Assembly (NCBI RefSeq): GCF_003600835.1
Contig: NZ_NQYC01000001.1
Coordinates: forward strand, 744,001-808,000
Length of the DNA stretch: 64,000 nucleotides
Reading direction: 5' to 3'
Origin: Bacillus sp. PK3_68
GTDB taxonomy: Bacteria > Bacillota > Bacilli > Bacillales > Domibacillaceae
Part shown: positions 37,438 to 47,276 of the stretch, piece by piece
How positions within the stretch are numbered: the stretch's first letter is position 1
Layout: each line of letters starts with the position of its first letter
Notes under the pieces: model-generated
What the model saw: the letters and a program-made list of their open reading frames with translations, nothing else
Databases searched by the model: none
What the model was told of the DNA's origin: nothing
Made by a program: the position numbers and the translations under genes

Positions 37438-38106
37438 ATGAGAAACAGCCAAGTGATTGAATTAAAAAATTTCTCCATTGGCTTGCCTAAAAAATTGACG
37501 TACGGAAACGGCAAAGAAATGGAGACTGGTATTTGTAAACAAACGGTTGAAGAAGCCTTCTTAACGAAAGAAGGCTTCCGGGGCGATGGAGTAGCAGATT
37601 TAAGGTATCATGGAGGGCCCGACCGCGCCGTATGTGTATATCCGTATGAGCATTATTCACTTTGGGAAAAGGAGTTTGCAATCCCCTTGTCCCCTTCCAC
37701 TTTTGGAGAGAATTTAACAGTAACGAATATGCTGGAAAAAGACGTGTATATTGGGGACGTTTTTCGTCTAGGTGAAGCCGTCATCCAAGTAACTCAAGGC
37801 CGCATTCCGTGCAGCACGATTACAAAGAGGACTAATAATCCAGCTCTCCTAAAAAGGATGGTCCAAACAGGTTTCACGGGCTATTTGTGCCGGGTTTTAG
37901 AAGAAGGTACCGTTCGCAAAGACTCTAACATAACGCTGTTAGAATCACATCCAAAACAGGTATCCATCCTCGAAGGGAATGAAATTTACTTTCGTAAACC
38001 GAAAGATGCGGAAGGAATGAAAAAGATGCTGGCTGTTGATGAATTAGCCAATGAGTGGAAAGAGCTGCTGGAAGAGCGGTTGAATAAATTGGCTCCTCTT
38101 TTATAA
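37438..38106 (+). CDS. MOSC-domain protein (YiiM/YflK type)
   Basis: 222 residues. The MOSC core includes GDGVADLRYHGGPDRAVCVY (about 49-68), FGENLTV (about 90-96) and the Cys in VTQGRIPCSTI (about 118-128), followed by a C-terminal 3-alpha region. MOSC proteins of this type bind molybdenum cofactor and reduce N-hydroxylated compounds. The start ATG 37438 follows a GGAGCAGGTG sequence. It is monocistronic, with a strong terminator 55 bp downstream. Confidence 0.92.
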   Translation: MRNSQVIELKNFSIGLPKKLTYGNGKEMETGICKQTVEEAFLTKEGFRGDGVADLRYHGGPDRAVCVYPYEHYSLWEKEFAIPLSPSTFGENLTVTNMLEKDVYIGDVFRLGEAVIQVTQGRIPCSTITKRTNNPALLKRMVQTGFTGYLCRVLEEGTVRKDSNITLLESHPKQVSILEGNEIYFRKPKDAEGMKKMLAVDELANEWKELLEERLNKLAPLL

Positions 38107-38162
38107 GTCCTTTCAAGTAATTTATTAATATGGGCTCCCCTAGCAAGAAAAAGAACAGCAAT

Positions 38163-38195
38163 AAAAAGGCCTGCTCACCAAGAGCAGGCCTTTTT
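38163..38195 (+). terminator. Intrinsic terminator of the MOSC gene
   Basis: A 14-bp perfect stem AAAAAGGCCTGCTC (38163-38176) with 38182-38195, ending in TTTTT; symmetric, so it may also stop leftward transcripts. Confidence 0.88.
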
Positions 38196-38336
38196 CAAGA
38201 ATCCATTTAGAATTTCAGCGATTTTATATCCTAAATCAACCTAGCTGCGGCAACGAATATAAAATAGAATCTAATGGAACTGTCAAGTGTGCCAATCCTT
38301 CTATTGTATTTTCCCTTCCTCTCTATTTAGGAAAAC

Positions 38337-38478
38337 TCACTTTTCTACTATAAACGTGCGTAACTGCGCCTTTGTACCAGGTATCTCTTTCATGAGTATT
38401 TCAAAGAGATTTTTCTCTAGGACAACAATGTTTGCAAGTTTCCCTGCTTTCAATGCTCTTAATGCTCCGTTCTCTTAA
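38337..38478 (-). pseudogene. Remnant of the C-terminus of a YtcJ-like amidohydrolase
   Basis: Leftward frame of about 46 codons: ALKAGKLANIVVLEKNLFEI matches GTLESGKLADIVVLEKNLFD of the full-length gene at 40282-41913, and the nucleotide similarity continues over about 130 bp. There is no start, no ribosome site and no N-terminal 90 percent of the gene. The tail beyond the match has diverged (TKAQLRTFIVEK). It marks an extra, now lost copy of this amidohydrolase family next to the island. Confidence 0.75.
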
Positions 38479-38498
38479 CGACCGGCTTTATTTCAACC

Positions 38499-40247
38499 TT
38501 ACAGTTTAAATCGATGAATAGCTTTCTGTAACTCCTGAGCGATATGGGCCAGGCTTTCAGAAGAGCTGGATATTTCATTCATCGAGACAAACTGATCCTT
38601 TGTGATAAATACTACATGTTCAGAGTTTACTGTAGCGCTCTTAGCGACTTTTGATATCTCTTCTATTAAGCCTGTTACTTGTTTAGATCTGGCAGACACT
38701 TCTTTTGATGAGGCTGAAACGTCCTGTATCTGTTTTACGACATATTCAATATTTTCTAATATACGCTGGAAGGATCGGTCTGCTTCCTCTACAACAGTCA
38801 AACCTGAACGTACTTCTTCTTCTCCTGTTTCCATTGCCATTATCGCTTCTTGTGTATCTTCTTGAATGCCCCTAATTAGCCCGGCAATTTTATCTATTGA
38901 TTGCCTTGACTGATCGGCTAGCTTTCGGACTTCATTGGAAACTACTGCAAAGCCTTTACCATGTTCTCCAGCACGTGCTGCTTCAACAGCGGCATTAAGA
39001 GATAACAAATTCGTTTGGTCTGCAATATTTGTAATGACATCTAATATTTGAACAATCTCCTTCGAATGTTCACCTAATCGTTCAACAACTTTGGCAGTTC
39101 CTTCAACTGAATGATTAATTGAACTCATTTGCGAAAGAACCTTATTTATCGCTTCTTTCCCTTGTTGTGCCTCTTTCAATGCTCCCATCGATATATCTGA
39201 AACAAAAGAAGCAGATTTTGCAATTTGCTGAACCTCCAATGACATTTCTTCTATCGCTTGAAATCCTTCTTCTGAAGCGTTTAATTGCTTGCTAGAGCCG
39301 GTGGCAACTTCTTCAATTGCTTGCTCAATTTGCTGATTCATATGTGTTGATTGTTCGGCACTTGCATACAACTGCTCCGAAGAAGCGGCAATGTGCTCAG
39401 ATGTAAAAGTGACCTTTTGAATGATCTCTTTTAATTGATAGACCATATGGTGAAATGATTGACTTAATTGGCCAATCTCATCTCTGCGTTTCACCGGCAA
39501 GCCTGCGATATATTTATTAGCGCCCCTCAAATCGCCTTCCGCTACATGCTCTGCCGTGTATTTCACGATATTAAGTGGTTTCAACGCGTTCATAATAAAT
39601 ACATATAAAATGATCACAGCGATAACCATAAAAATAATTGTAGTCACCAGAAAGGTCGGTAAACTTTCCAATACTACTTTATCTGTTATTGAGCCTACTT
39701 TCTCCGCATTAATATCAACACCTAAAATACCGATTACTTTTCCTGTTTTATCTTCTATCGGCGCAAAAGCTGATAAAAACTCGCCATATTTAGGATCATT
39801 TACGATTTCAGTGCTTGCCGTTTCTCCTTTAAGTACCGGCTCAATAGACTTGTAAGTCGTGGCATTAGTTGTCTCACCTATTGTTGATGCAGTCTTGGCG
39901 GATTCTCCGATTATTAGAATCTCAATCTCTTTTGTATCTGTTACACCAAGTGTATATACATATAATGCTCCTGTTTTTACTCTAAAATCATTCAGTTGCT
40001 GTCTCAATTCCCAATATACTTTATTTTTTTTCTGATTTTGTAAGAATTGTTTATAAGTTTCAGGATTTATATGGCTAACAATCGTTTCGGCTGTGTCTAT
40101 ACTAACATTTGAGATAGCACGCTCTGCCGCCTCTTGAGCAGTATGATATATCATACTCCCACTTACAACTGTTAAGATAACAATAATAATTGCAGCAATA
40201 TTAGCTATCTTTATGCCTAATCCACCTAATCTGCCTTTCATACCCAT
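38499..40247 (-). CDS. Transmembrane methyl-accepting chemotaxis protein
   Basis: 582 residues: TM1 at about 13-35, an extracellular sensor of about 160 residues resembling a single Cache fold (FLSAFAPIEDKTGKVIGILG near 157-176), TM2 at about 195-220, a HAMP domain (about 220-275) and a long MCP signalling domain with the tip [19 protein letters not shown] (about 408-426). It sits 34 bp downstream of the amidohydrolase gene in the same direction, so it may be transcribed with the catabolic operon and steer cells to its substrate. Confidence 0.93.
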   Translation of the reverse strand: MGMKGRLGGLGIKIANIAAIIIVILTVVSGSMIYHTAQEAAERAISNVSIDTAETIVSHINPETYKQFLQNQKKNKVYWELRQQLNDFRVKTGALYVYTLGVTDTKEIEILIIGESAKTASTIGETTNATTYKSIEPVLKGETASTEIVNDPKYGEFLSAFAPIEDKTGKVIGILGVDINAEKVGSITDKVVLESLPTFLVTTIIFMVIAVIILYVFIMNALKPLNIVKYTAEHVAEGDLRGANKYIAGLPVKRRDEIGQLSQSFHHMVYQLKEIIQKVTFTSEHIAASSEQLYASAEQSTHMNQQIEQAIEEVATGSSKQLNASEEGFQAIEEMSLEVQQIAKSASFVSDISMGALKEAQQGKEAINKVLSQMSSINHSVEGTAKVVERLGEHSKEIVQILDVITNIADQTNLLSLNAAVEAARAGEHGKGFAVVSNEVRKLADQSRQSIDKIAGLIRGIQEDTQEAIMAMETGEEEVRSGLTVVEEADRSFQRILENIEYVVKQIQDVSASSKEVSARSKQVTGLIEEISKVAKSATVNSEHVVFITKDQFVSMNEISSSSESLAHIAQELQKAIHRFKL

Positions 40248-40281
40248 CTGCTTGTCCCCTAAATTGGAAATTTGAGCTATC

Positions 40282-41913
40282 TTACTTTTCTATTAATGAA
40301 TCGGTATGATCGAAAACAACCTTTCCATCAACAATTGTTACCTGCACTTTCGTATCCGGTATGTCTTCAGTGGGTATGTCAAAAAGATTTTTCTCTAACA
40401 CAACAATATCCGCCAGCTTCCCTGACTCTAATGTCCCTAATTCCTGCTCTCTAAATGAGCCGTACGCAGGGCCGGCTGTGTAAGCTTTCAATGCTTCAGC
40501 AAGTGTGATGCGCTCATGCGGATGCCACACAGCTTCTCCGCTGCTGTCAATTCTCGTTACCGCACGGTAAATTTGTAAAAGCGGGTTCAAGACATCAACG
40601 GGAAAGTCTGTGCCAAACGCCAATTTCGCCCCGGCTTCTTGCAATGTCTTGATCGGAAACACATACTTTTCTCGCTCAGAACCAATTCGATCCGTGTACA
40701 CCCCCCGCTCAGACATCGCAAAGTGATCCGGCTGCATGGACGCCGTCACGCCAAGCTCTTTGAAGCGCGGGATATCATCAGGGTGAATCACTTCGACATG
40801 TTCAACCGAATGGCGCGAATCCCGCTTGCCATTTGTCTTTTGCGCTTCCTCATAGGCATCTAAAGCCAGACGAATCGCTCCATCGCCAATGGCATGAAAG
40901 CGAATGCTAAACCCTTCTTTATCCGCCTCAGCTACCCACTTTTTAATTATTTCAGGAGGGAAAGTCGCCTCGCCACTTGTATTTAGCTGATCGGCATACG
41001 GTTCTAATAAATAAGCCGTACGAGCAGTAATGACACCGTCAATAAATTGCTTCAGTCCAGACACACGAAGCTTATCTGATTGATACGTGTTCCGTAAATG
41101 CTTGGCCCGTTCTAAGTCGCCATTTAATTCAGGCCACAAATGGATACGCGCTGTTAATTCCTCTTTGTCTTCAAACTCTTTGTAAACAGCATAATCATTT
41201 AAAGCGGCCAATGATTCCGCTGCAAATAAGTCGTGAACAGCCGTGACTCCGACACTTGAAGCATGATCAAGAAAACTCGCGAACAGTTCCCGCTTTTGCT
41301 CTTTTGTAAAATCATAGGCATGGCGGATTACCGCATCCATTGCCCCTTCATATAAAAGGCCATTTGGTTCACCATTCTCATCCTTTCCAATCATACCGAA
41401 AGAGGGAGGAGCCGTGTGGCGATTAATATTGGCCATCTCTAATGCTTTCGTATTCACCCAAGCGTAATGGACCTCGGCGTGAAACATAATCGCTGGACGG
41501 TCAGGTAGGATACGATCCAGTGAATGGCGAGTCGGTAATGCCTGCGTATCCCAAAAGCCTGCATCCCACATAAATCCGATGACCCATGGGTTTTCCGGAT
41601 TGGATTCAGCGAATTCACGAATCATTTTCAGCGCCTCACCTTCCGAACGGGCCGCAAACAGATTGACACCATTGAGAGCAACAGCCCCCTGCATCATATG
41701 AAGATGGAAATCATGGAATCCCGGCATGACTAATTGGTCTTTGAATTGATAGATTTTTGTCTTCTCGCCTGTGTATTGTTTCATTTCTTCCTCAGAACCG
41801 ACCGCAATTATTTTGTTGCCTTTCATCGCAATAGAGGCAGGTTCCGGTTGATCGGAAAGCCCTGTAAATACCGCATTGCTTGAAATAATCATATCAGCTA
41901 GTTGTTGACTCAT
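40282..41913 (-). CDS. YtcJ-like amidohydrolase, copy A
   Basis: 543-residue metal-dependent hydrolase of the Amidohydro_3 class, which includes N-substituted formamide deformylase and YtcJ. It has the metal HxH in FHDFHLHMMQG (His70, His72), RFHAIGDGAIRLALDAYEEA (central metal His), SVEHVEVIHPDDIPR, and the catalytic Asp in FGTDFPVD. There is no signal peptide. It lies 37 bp downstream of the APC permease in an operon that starts with the C45 acyltransferase. Its 3' half is nearly identical to the copy at the right edge of the window. The substrate is unknown; an N-acyl or amide compound is likely. Confidence 0.92.
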   Translation of the reverse strand: MSQQLADMIISSNAVFTGLSDQPEPASIAMKGNKIIAVGSEEEMKQYTGEKTKIYQFKDQLVMPGFHDFHLHMMQGAVALNGVNLFAARSEGEALKMIREFAESNPENPWVIGFMWDAGFWDTQALPTRHSLDRILPDRPAIMFHAEVHYAWVNTKALEMANINRHTAPPSFGMIGKDENGEPNGLLYEGAMDAVIRHAYDFTKEQKRELFASFLDHASSVGVTAVHDLFAAESLAALNDYAVYKEFEDKEELTARIHLWPELNGDLERAKHLRNTYQSDKLRVSGLKQFIDGVITARTAYLLEPYADQLNTSGEATFPPEIIKKWVAEADKEGFSIRFHAIGDGAIRLALDAYEEAQKTNGKRDSRHSVEHVEVIHPDDIPRFKELGVTASMQPDHFAMSERGVYTDRIGSEREKYVFPIKTLQEAGAKLAFGTDFPVDVLNPLLQIYRAVTRIDSSGEAVWHPHERITLAEALKAYTAGPAYGSFREQELGTLESGKLADIVVLEKNLFDIPTEDIPDTKVQVTIVDGKVVFDHTDSLIEK

Positions 41914-41950
41914 TCTTCATCAATCCTCTCATTATATAATTAACCTCCTT

Positions 41951-43297
41951 TTATTGAGCTTCTTCAAAGCCAAGCTCTGGAGGCAGCTGTCGAAACATTT
42001 TTGTTAAGTTTAATAGATAAATAAATCCAATTAGAAGCCATATTCCGCCTAGTATTAGAGAATGTGTATCTAATTTTGTTATCAATAGTCCAATGAGCGC
42101 CGCCCCAATAAGCGGGATAATCAAATATTGAACCGTTCCTTTAAAAGATCTCTGTTTCTCTCGGAAGAAATAATGAGCGATAACCGAAAGATTCACAAAG
42201 AAAAAGGCAAACAACGCTCCAAAATTAATAAGTGATATGGCCGTGGTTAAATTTAAGAAAAGCGCACTTAATGCAACCGCGCCAATAATTACAATATTGA
42301 ATACTGGCGTGTGGTATTTTGGGGACAGATAACCAAAAATCTTTTTTGGCAATACATTCTCCCTTCCCATCGCATATAAAATACGAGAGGCACTCGTTCC
42401 AGAGGCAACAGCTGAAGCAAACCCAGCAGTTAGCCCTATTGCTACGAAGATACTTGTAAAAATGTTCCCGCCAACATAAATTGCAATGTCTAAATAGGCA
42501 GATTCAGGATTTTTGAAAGACTGAAAATCTGGATAAATGAGCTGTAAAAAATAAGAGCCTGAAATGAACATAAATCCGCCAATCAGCGTAATCAAATAGA
42601 TCGCCCTTGGCAATGTTTTCGTAGGATTCTTCGTTTCCTCTGATAATGTAGTCACGGCATCAAAGCCTAAAAAGCTAAAACATAGAATAGGAACGATGGA
42701 TAGAAGAGCAGGTACGCTAATTCCAGCATCATAGAATGGTAGGGTTAAAAACAATGTCCCTGCTCCTTTTCCTGAAAGGAGTCCTTTAATAGTCAAAATA
42801 AGAAACAGCACAAATACTAAAATTTGCAAGAGAAGCATGATGGTATTAAATTTTGCCGCTAATTTAATACCCAGGATGTTAACCAACGTAATAATGATAA
42901 TAAATGAAATAATCCAGACAGCCATTGGAATAGAGGGGAACAATGCTTTTAATGCTATTCCATTAAGCAGAGAACTAATCATCGGGCTAAACACATAATC
43001 AATGATGATGGTCCAGCCCACGATAAACCCCATGTGAGGGTTTATAGATTTTTGTGTAAACGTATAAGCTGCTCCTGCATTTGGGAACGCTTTCGCTAAT
43101 TGTGCATAGCTGTAAGCGGTAAATAACATGACCACTAAAGCAATCGCATAAGCGGTTGGCATCATACCGTTTGTGCTGTTTACTGCCACTCCATAAGTTG
43201 AAAACATAGTCGTTGGAGCCATAAAAGCTAAGCCAAAAAACACAACATATTTTAACGAAAGAGTTCGTTTAAGAGTGGTTGAGTTTAAATGATCCAT
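41951..43297 (-). CDS. APC-family amino acid/polyamine permease
   Basis: 448 residues from ATG 43297 (AAGGGG upstream); a longer frame to 43423 overlaps nothing functional and lacks a ribosome site. About twelve membrane helices: LSLKYVVFFGLAFMAPTTMF at the start, FVGWTIIIDYVFSPMISSLL near 105, and CFSFLGFDAVTTLSEETKNP near 210 (consensus APC element). It is placed between the acyltransferase and the amidohydrolase, so it probably imports the amine or amino-acid-like product or substrate of these enzymes. Confidence 0.92.
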   Translation of the reverse strand: MDHLNSTTLKRTLSLKYVVFFGLAFMAPTTMFSTYGVAVNSTNGMMPTAYAIALVVMLFTAYSYAQLAKAFPNAGAAYTFTQKSINPHMGFIVGWTIIIDYVFSPMISSLLNGIALKALFPSIPMAVWIISFIIIITLVNILGIKLAAKFNTIMLLLQILVFVLFLILTIKGLLSGKGAGTLFLTLPFYDAGISVPALLSIVPILCFSFLGFDAVTTLSEETKNPTKTLPRAIYLITLIGGFMFISGSYFLQLIYPDFQSFKNPESAYLDIAIYVGGNIFTSIFVAIGLTAGFASAVASGTSASRILYAMGRENVLPKKIFGYLSPKYHTPVFNIVIIGAVALSALFLNLTTAISLINFGALFAFFFVNLSVIAHYFFREKQRSFKGTVQYLIIPLIGAALIGLLITKLDTHSLILGGIWLLIGFIYLLNLTKMFRQLPPELGFEEAQ

Positions 43298-43349
43298 CCA
43301 TCCATCCCCTTGCCAATTGTTTTGGCTAATGATCGATTTATTTAATTTT

Positions 43350-44455
43350 TTATGAGTGTGTAACTGTTGGCTGTTTAAGTTCATTAACACGTTTAAATGT
43401 GTGTCTTTCAAAAGGCGTTTCACATGGTTGGCCCGGAGCTAATTCAAAGTATCCATCGGACAAATTCATAACAATTGAAAAAACAGTATCAGAAGGCAAT
43501 GGTCTTCCAGGTAAAGGGCTAAGTGTTTCTCCATGTCTACAGATAGAATCCGGATAATTGATATGATCTGACAAAAGTGACTTTATCGTTTCCACATCAA
43601 TCTTTCCATGCTCCTTTTTCAATAATTTCTCTCCCCTTCCATGGCGTAAATGAGTATCAGGGAAATTTAGTCTTGCCAAATCTTTAATTTTAATATGCTT
43701 TGGTCCGTAAAAATGATTAGAGTGAACAATAGTATCATCCGTTAGATAAATAGCATCATAGTCATCGCATGTGCTTTCGATATCTAGCGCTTCCCCTTCT
43801 TTGGTGGCGATTAAATAGTTCGCGGATGTTCCCCTTTGCAAACGGGACACTTGTCCAACCGCTTGGGAAAATAGTTGGCTATTTAAAATGCCCCGTAAAA
43901 TAACATGAACTGGCACTCCATGTGCTTGTTCAGTTGTACTTAGATAATTTAGGCATACGCCAATGCCGCTATCATTCATGCCAATCTTGCCGACAATGCC
44001 AGCTTCTGTGCACATTAACACCTTTGGGCGGTTCGGCTGAATAATTTCTACTATAATTAAACTTGGCTTAAAAGCAGCCATCCAATCCCAATTTTGTGCT
44101 AATAGTGTCTTGTTGTTTTTAGTCCCCGGAGGAACAACTGCTAATGAAGTACAACCATCAGGTGCTGACATAATTTCACTTCGTGCATTCAACGTAACAA
44201 TATCTATTAATTCAACTTTCGCCCCGTCGCTAATCCCTTTCATTTCTTCCATGATGAATGGATCATACTTCTCAATCCAAGGAATATAGGCGGCTGCTCG
44301 CTCTCTTGCTTCCTTCCAACTAGTTTTATTTGTGTCCATAAAGAGTTGTTTATAAGCCTTTAAAGCGCATTGTATTTCTCTTTCTGCTTGCTCACCAATT
44401 TGTTTGCCACATTCGTATGCAGTGCCTTCTACCCGGATTTTTTTATCGTTTGCAA
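43350..44455 (-). pseudogene. C45-family acyltransferase/amidase (frameshifted near the start)
   Basis: TTG 44455, with GGAGGG seven bases upstream, opens LQTIKK; then the frame breaks. The continuation (IRVEGTAYECGKQIGEQAER, on to the stop at 43350) is intact in another frame. One more A in the seven-base run (T-run 44438-44444) restores 368 residues. The predicted autoprocessing nucleophile Cys (about residue 102) is in SAPDGCTSLAVV, as in isopenicillin-N acyltransferase; LLAQNWDW follows. The family cleaves or transfers acyl groups on amides. First gene of the operon; probably intact in the organism. Confidence 0.85.
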
Positions 44456-44483
44456 TAGAATCCCTCCATTAGTCATTTAATGT

Positions 44484-44546
44484 TCATTAATGGTCATGTC
44501 CATAATTATAAATAAAATAGCTTAATTGTCAATATTTTTAGAAAAT
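44484..44546 (-). promoter_or_regulatory. Sigma-A promoter and shared conserved element upstream of the C45 operon
   Basis: Leftward -35 TTGACA (44532-44527) and -10 TATAAT (44510-44505) with a 16-bp spacer. Flanks TTCTAAAAATA upstream and TTATGG-CAT-ATTAAT-AACA downstream of the -10 are almost the same as in the promoter at 53595-53660. It lies about 50 bp before the TTG start. The element over and after the -10 is a likely operator, perhaps for the divergent regulator at 44687. Confidence 0.75.
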
Positions 44547-44686
44547 TAATATCTTTCTTTAAATAACGTTTTCTTTTAGAAAAAAGGCTTAAACAAATGT
44601 AAAATAGAGTAAGAATATTTTTATTCTTAGAAAAAGATCTTTCTGCTTCAAAAGACTTTTTTAATTCACTTAGAGGAGAGATTTTC

Positions 44687-45991
44687 TTGGCAATTCGTTT
44701 AGGTATTTTTGGCTCTGAAGAAGCAGTCAATAAAATTTATGCTATTGTAGAAAAGACTCCTTCTTTAAAAGGGGTTCCAATTGTTTGGGGGTTTGGCGAA
44801 GAGGAAAGCAATCCTTTGCAGCCTTATTCCGAATCAGTTGATGCTTGGCTCTTTGCTGGTGCCTTTTCCTATTCTTATGCAAAAAAATGGGGAGAGTTAA
44901 ACCAACCTACATATGTTGTAGAATACACAGGCTCTAGCCTTTATAAAACCCTTTTACAGGCCTCTTATGCTCGAGGCTTAAGAATTGATGAGCTAAGTTT
45001 GGATTCATTTGAACTGGATGATATACGAATTATACTAGAAGAAATAAATGTTGGTGAGAAGCCTTTATATGTCAAACCATTTGATGAATCACAAACTCTT
45101 AGCGACTACATGGACTTTCATTATACAAAATGGGAGGAGCAAAAAATAAAAGGGGTCATTACGTGTATTCCTCAAATTAAAAGGAAGCTCGAAAGCTTAG
45201 GTGTTCCTGTTTTTCGAGTCCTGCCTACCAAATCTGCGATTGAAAGTAAGTTAAACAGCATCGTATTAGCGTTTGAGCTACAGCGCTCGCAAAATGCCCA
45301 AATTGCCGTTCAAATGCTAGAACTTGATATTGAAAACAAACTATCGAAAGATTTGTACTCTACTGATGAACTATTGAATATTGAACTAAAAATAACAGAT
45401 AAACTGTTAAAGTATGCTAAGCGATTAAACGGTTCTTTAAAATCGGCCGGATTAGGCAAGTTCGTTATTTTTACCACGAAAGGAGTGATGGAAAGCATCA
45501 CAAACTCCTTTTGTTCCATTCCAGAAATGATAGAGCTAGATGAAATTCATCTAAAGTCCGTGACTTGCGGCATAGGAGCTGGCTATTCAGCCTACGAGGC
45601 TGAAATACACGCGGTTAATGCCCTTATTCATGCGAAGGAGTATGGAAAAGGAACATGGATGGCTCTTTTAGATAATTATGAATTTATTGGTCCACTCGGT
45701 TCACCTAATACAATGAACTACTCCTACTATTCTGAGGAATTAGAGTCCATCAGCAAAAAAACATCTTTAAGTGTTTCGACTTTAAGCAAGGTGGCCTCAT
45801 ACTTAGAGAAGAACGGGACTAATGAAGTAGCCGTAAAAGAATTAAGCCAATTTCTACAGATTATGCCTAGGAGTGCTCAAAGAATTATTACTGTACTCGA
45901 AAAATATGGCTATGCATCTGTCGTTAGACAAGAAAGCCCTCATGCAAGAGGAAGGCCTAAAAAAATATATGAAATTATTCTAAAGGATTGA
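44687..45991 (+). CDS. Putative transcriptional regulator with C-terminal winged helix
   Basis: 434 residues from TTG 44687 (GAGGAGAG upstream). The N-terminal half is a sensor-like alpha/beta region (IRLGIFGSEEAVNKIYAIVE). The middle contains VTCGIGAGYSAYEAEIHAVN (about 298-317) and GTWMALLDNYEFIGPLG, similar to nucleotide-cyclase or GTP-cyclohydrolase-III-like folds. The C-terminus (about 355-434) is a winged helix ending ARGRPKKIYEI. It is divergent from the C45-APC-amidohydrolase operon across 231 bp, the classical place for its regulator. The ligand is unknown. Confidence 0.72.
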   Translation: MAIRLGIFGSEEAVNKIYAIVEKTPSLKGVPIVWGFGEEESNPLQPYSESVDAWLFAGAFSYSYAKKWGELNQPTYVVEYTGSSLYKTLLQASYARGLRIDELSLDSFELDDIRIILEEINVGEKPLYVKPFDESQTLSDYMDFHYTKWEEQKIKGVITCIPQIKRKLESLGVPVFRVLPTKSAIESKLNSIVLAFELQRSQNAQIAVQMLELDIENKLSKDLYSTDELLNIELKITDKLLKYAKRLNGSLKSAGLGKFVIFTTKGVMESITNSFCSIPEMIELDEIHLKSVTCGIGAGYSAYEAEIHAVNALIHAKEYGKGTWMALLDNYEFIGPLGSPNTMNYSYYSEELESISKKTSLSVSTLSKVASYLEKNGTNEVAVKELSQFLQIMPRSAQRIITVLEKYGYASVVRQESPHARGRPKKIYEIILKD

Positions 45992-46165
45992 AGCAAGAAG
46001 CTGTTCGCTTTGTCTGCAAGTCATTAAAAAATAAACGGATTACAAGCATCATGTTAAATAAGTGTGTCTTTTGGTATGTCGATTTTCTCTTTAGTTGGAA
46101 CGTTCCCCATGATTCTAGTGTTGAATTACAATAAAGTTGTTTATTTTCAAACCGCCAAATACACA

Positions 46166-46195
46166 CTACCCCGTCCATTAAAATGGACGGGGTAG
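46166..46195. terminator. Hairpin between convergent genes
   Basis: A 14-bp perfect stem CTACCCCGTCCATT (46166-46179) with 46182-46195. There is no long T-run, but its location between two convergent stop codons suggests a bidirectional terminator. Confidence 0.6.
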
Positions 46196-46202
46196 AATAA
46201 AG

Positions 46203-47276
46203 TTATTTAATTTTTGTCAACTGGTTTATTACTTTTATTAACATAAATCTGACACCTTTTCTTTCATAAGAAAAGTCATTAAAAGTTCCGATTAAATAGG
46301 TATCCATCTTAGGGTGATAAAACAAATAGGCTCCTGTGGCACCTGCATGTCCCCAGATATTAAATATTTTTGGCATGAGTAGCGGAACTGTTTTAAACTG
46401 CATAATGCCATAACCATACTCAATTCCTACACCATACTTCGCTTTATCGTTCATCATTTTCTCAAGCGTTTCCTTTCTCACTAATTGATAGGATGCTAAA
46501 GCCTTCATAAATTTCAACATATCTTCTCCAGTAGATACTACTCCACCGCCTGCATAGTCGAGACCTGCGTATCCTTTGTGATTAGTTATGTTGCTTTTAT
46601 TAATATAGAAGTCTGCTAACTGTTGGGTATCTTTGTCTAATGGATTGGAGTAATGTAGCACAGATGAATTCATCATACCAAGGGGCTGATAAATATATTG
46701 TTCCATAGCTAAATGAAAAGGTATTCCTGTTATTTTTTCTATGATTAATCCTAATAGATGATAGTTTGTATCAGTATATTTAAAGCCGTTACCTGGAGGA
46801 AAATGAGGTTTTTGATGGTTTTTTGCCCAAGTAATAGCCTCTTGTGGGCTTATGGAAAGGTTTGGGTCAGCCAGAAGCTTTTCTAGTAATGGACGGAAAT
46901 TATCATACAAACCGGACGTTTGATTTAGTAGATGTTTAATTTTAATGTCATTCGTATAATCTTTACCTTTATACACATGAAGGTGTTTGACTAATTCTTG
47001 ATCTAAATATTTGGTGATGCCGTCTTCGAATGATAATTGAGCGTTTTCATATAAAATGCTAACCAAAACTGACGTGAATATTTTTCCTACGCTTGCCATA
47101 TATGCTGGCTGTTTTGGATTCATTGACCCTTCTGCGATATTTAAATGGATACCTTTCTTTTCTGAATGAACAAGTAAAAATGCACTCATCAAATTTTTGT
47201 CTTTTTGTACTTGTTTTATGAATGATTGTTCAATTGAACTGATTACTTTTTCACTTTGTTTTGCTTGCACAGGCAT
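46203..47276 (-). CDS. Beta-lactamase-family serine hydrolase
   Basis: 357 residues of the class C beta-lactamase/DD-peptidase/esterase fold. The SxxK motif is SVGK (62-65) in YMASVGKIFTSV, the YxN-like motif is in KYTDTNYHLLG (about 166-176), and an HxG motif (GHAGATGAY) replaces KTG near 300. No signal peptide, so it acts in the cytoplasm or is exported unusually. GGAGGG abuts the ATG; GTG two codons later is an alternative start. It lies between the regulator and the ABC transporter; it may be a D-aminopeptidase, esterase or amidase. Confidence 0.88.
   Translation of the reverse strand: MPVQAKQSEKVISSIEQSFIKQVQKDKNLMSAFLLVHSEKKGIHLNIAEGSMNPKQPAYMASVGKIFTSVLVSILYENAQLSFEDGITKYLDQELVKHLHVYKGKDYTNDIKIKHLLNQTSGLYDNFRPLLEKLLADPNLSISPQEAITWAKNHQKPHFPPGNGFKYTDTNYHLLGLIIEKITGIPFHLAMEQYIYQPLGMMNSSVLHYSNPLDKDTQQLADFYINKSNITNHKGYAGLDYAGGGVVSTGEDMLKFMKALASYQLVRKETLEKMMNDKAKYGVGIEYGYGIMQFKTVPLLMPKIFNIWGHAGATGAYLFYHPKMDTYLIGTFNDFSYERKGVRFMLIKVINQLTKIK

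Noticed and set aside
40639-40863. Rightward 74-codon frame in copy A, repeated at 63174-63398 in copy B with nearly the same protein
   Set aside because: It is antisense to the amidohydrolase genes, without a ribosome site; its conservation follows from the near-identity of the two copies.
43298-43423. N-terminal extension of the APC permease frame
   Set aside because: It has no ribosome site and is not hydrophobic; ATG 43297 has AAGGGG at a suitable distance and gives the normal APC start.
46000-46160. Open stretch downstream of the 44687 regulator, considered as a transposase remnant
   Set aside because: No transposase motif and no terminal repeats; composition matches ordinary intergenic DNA.
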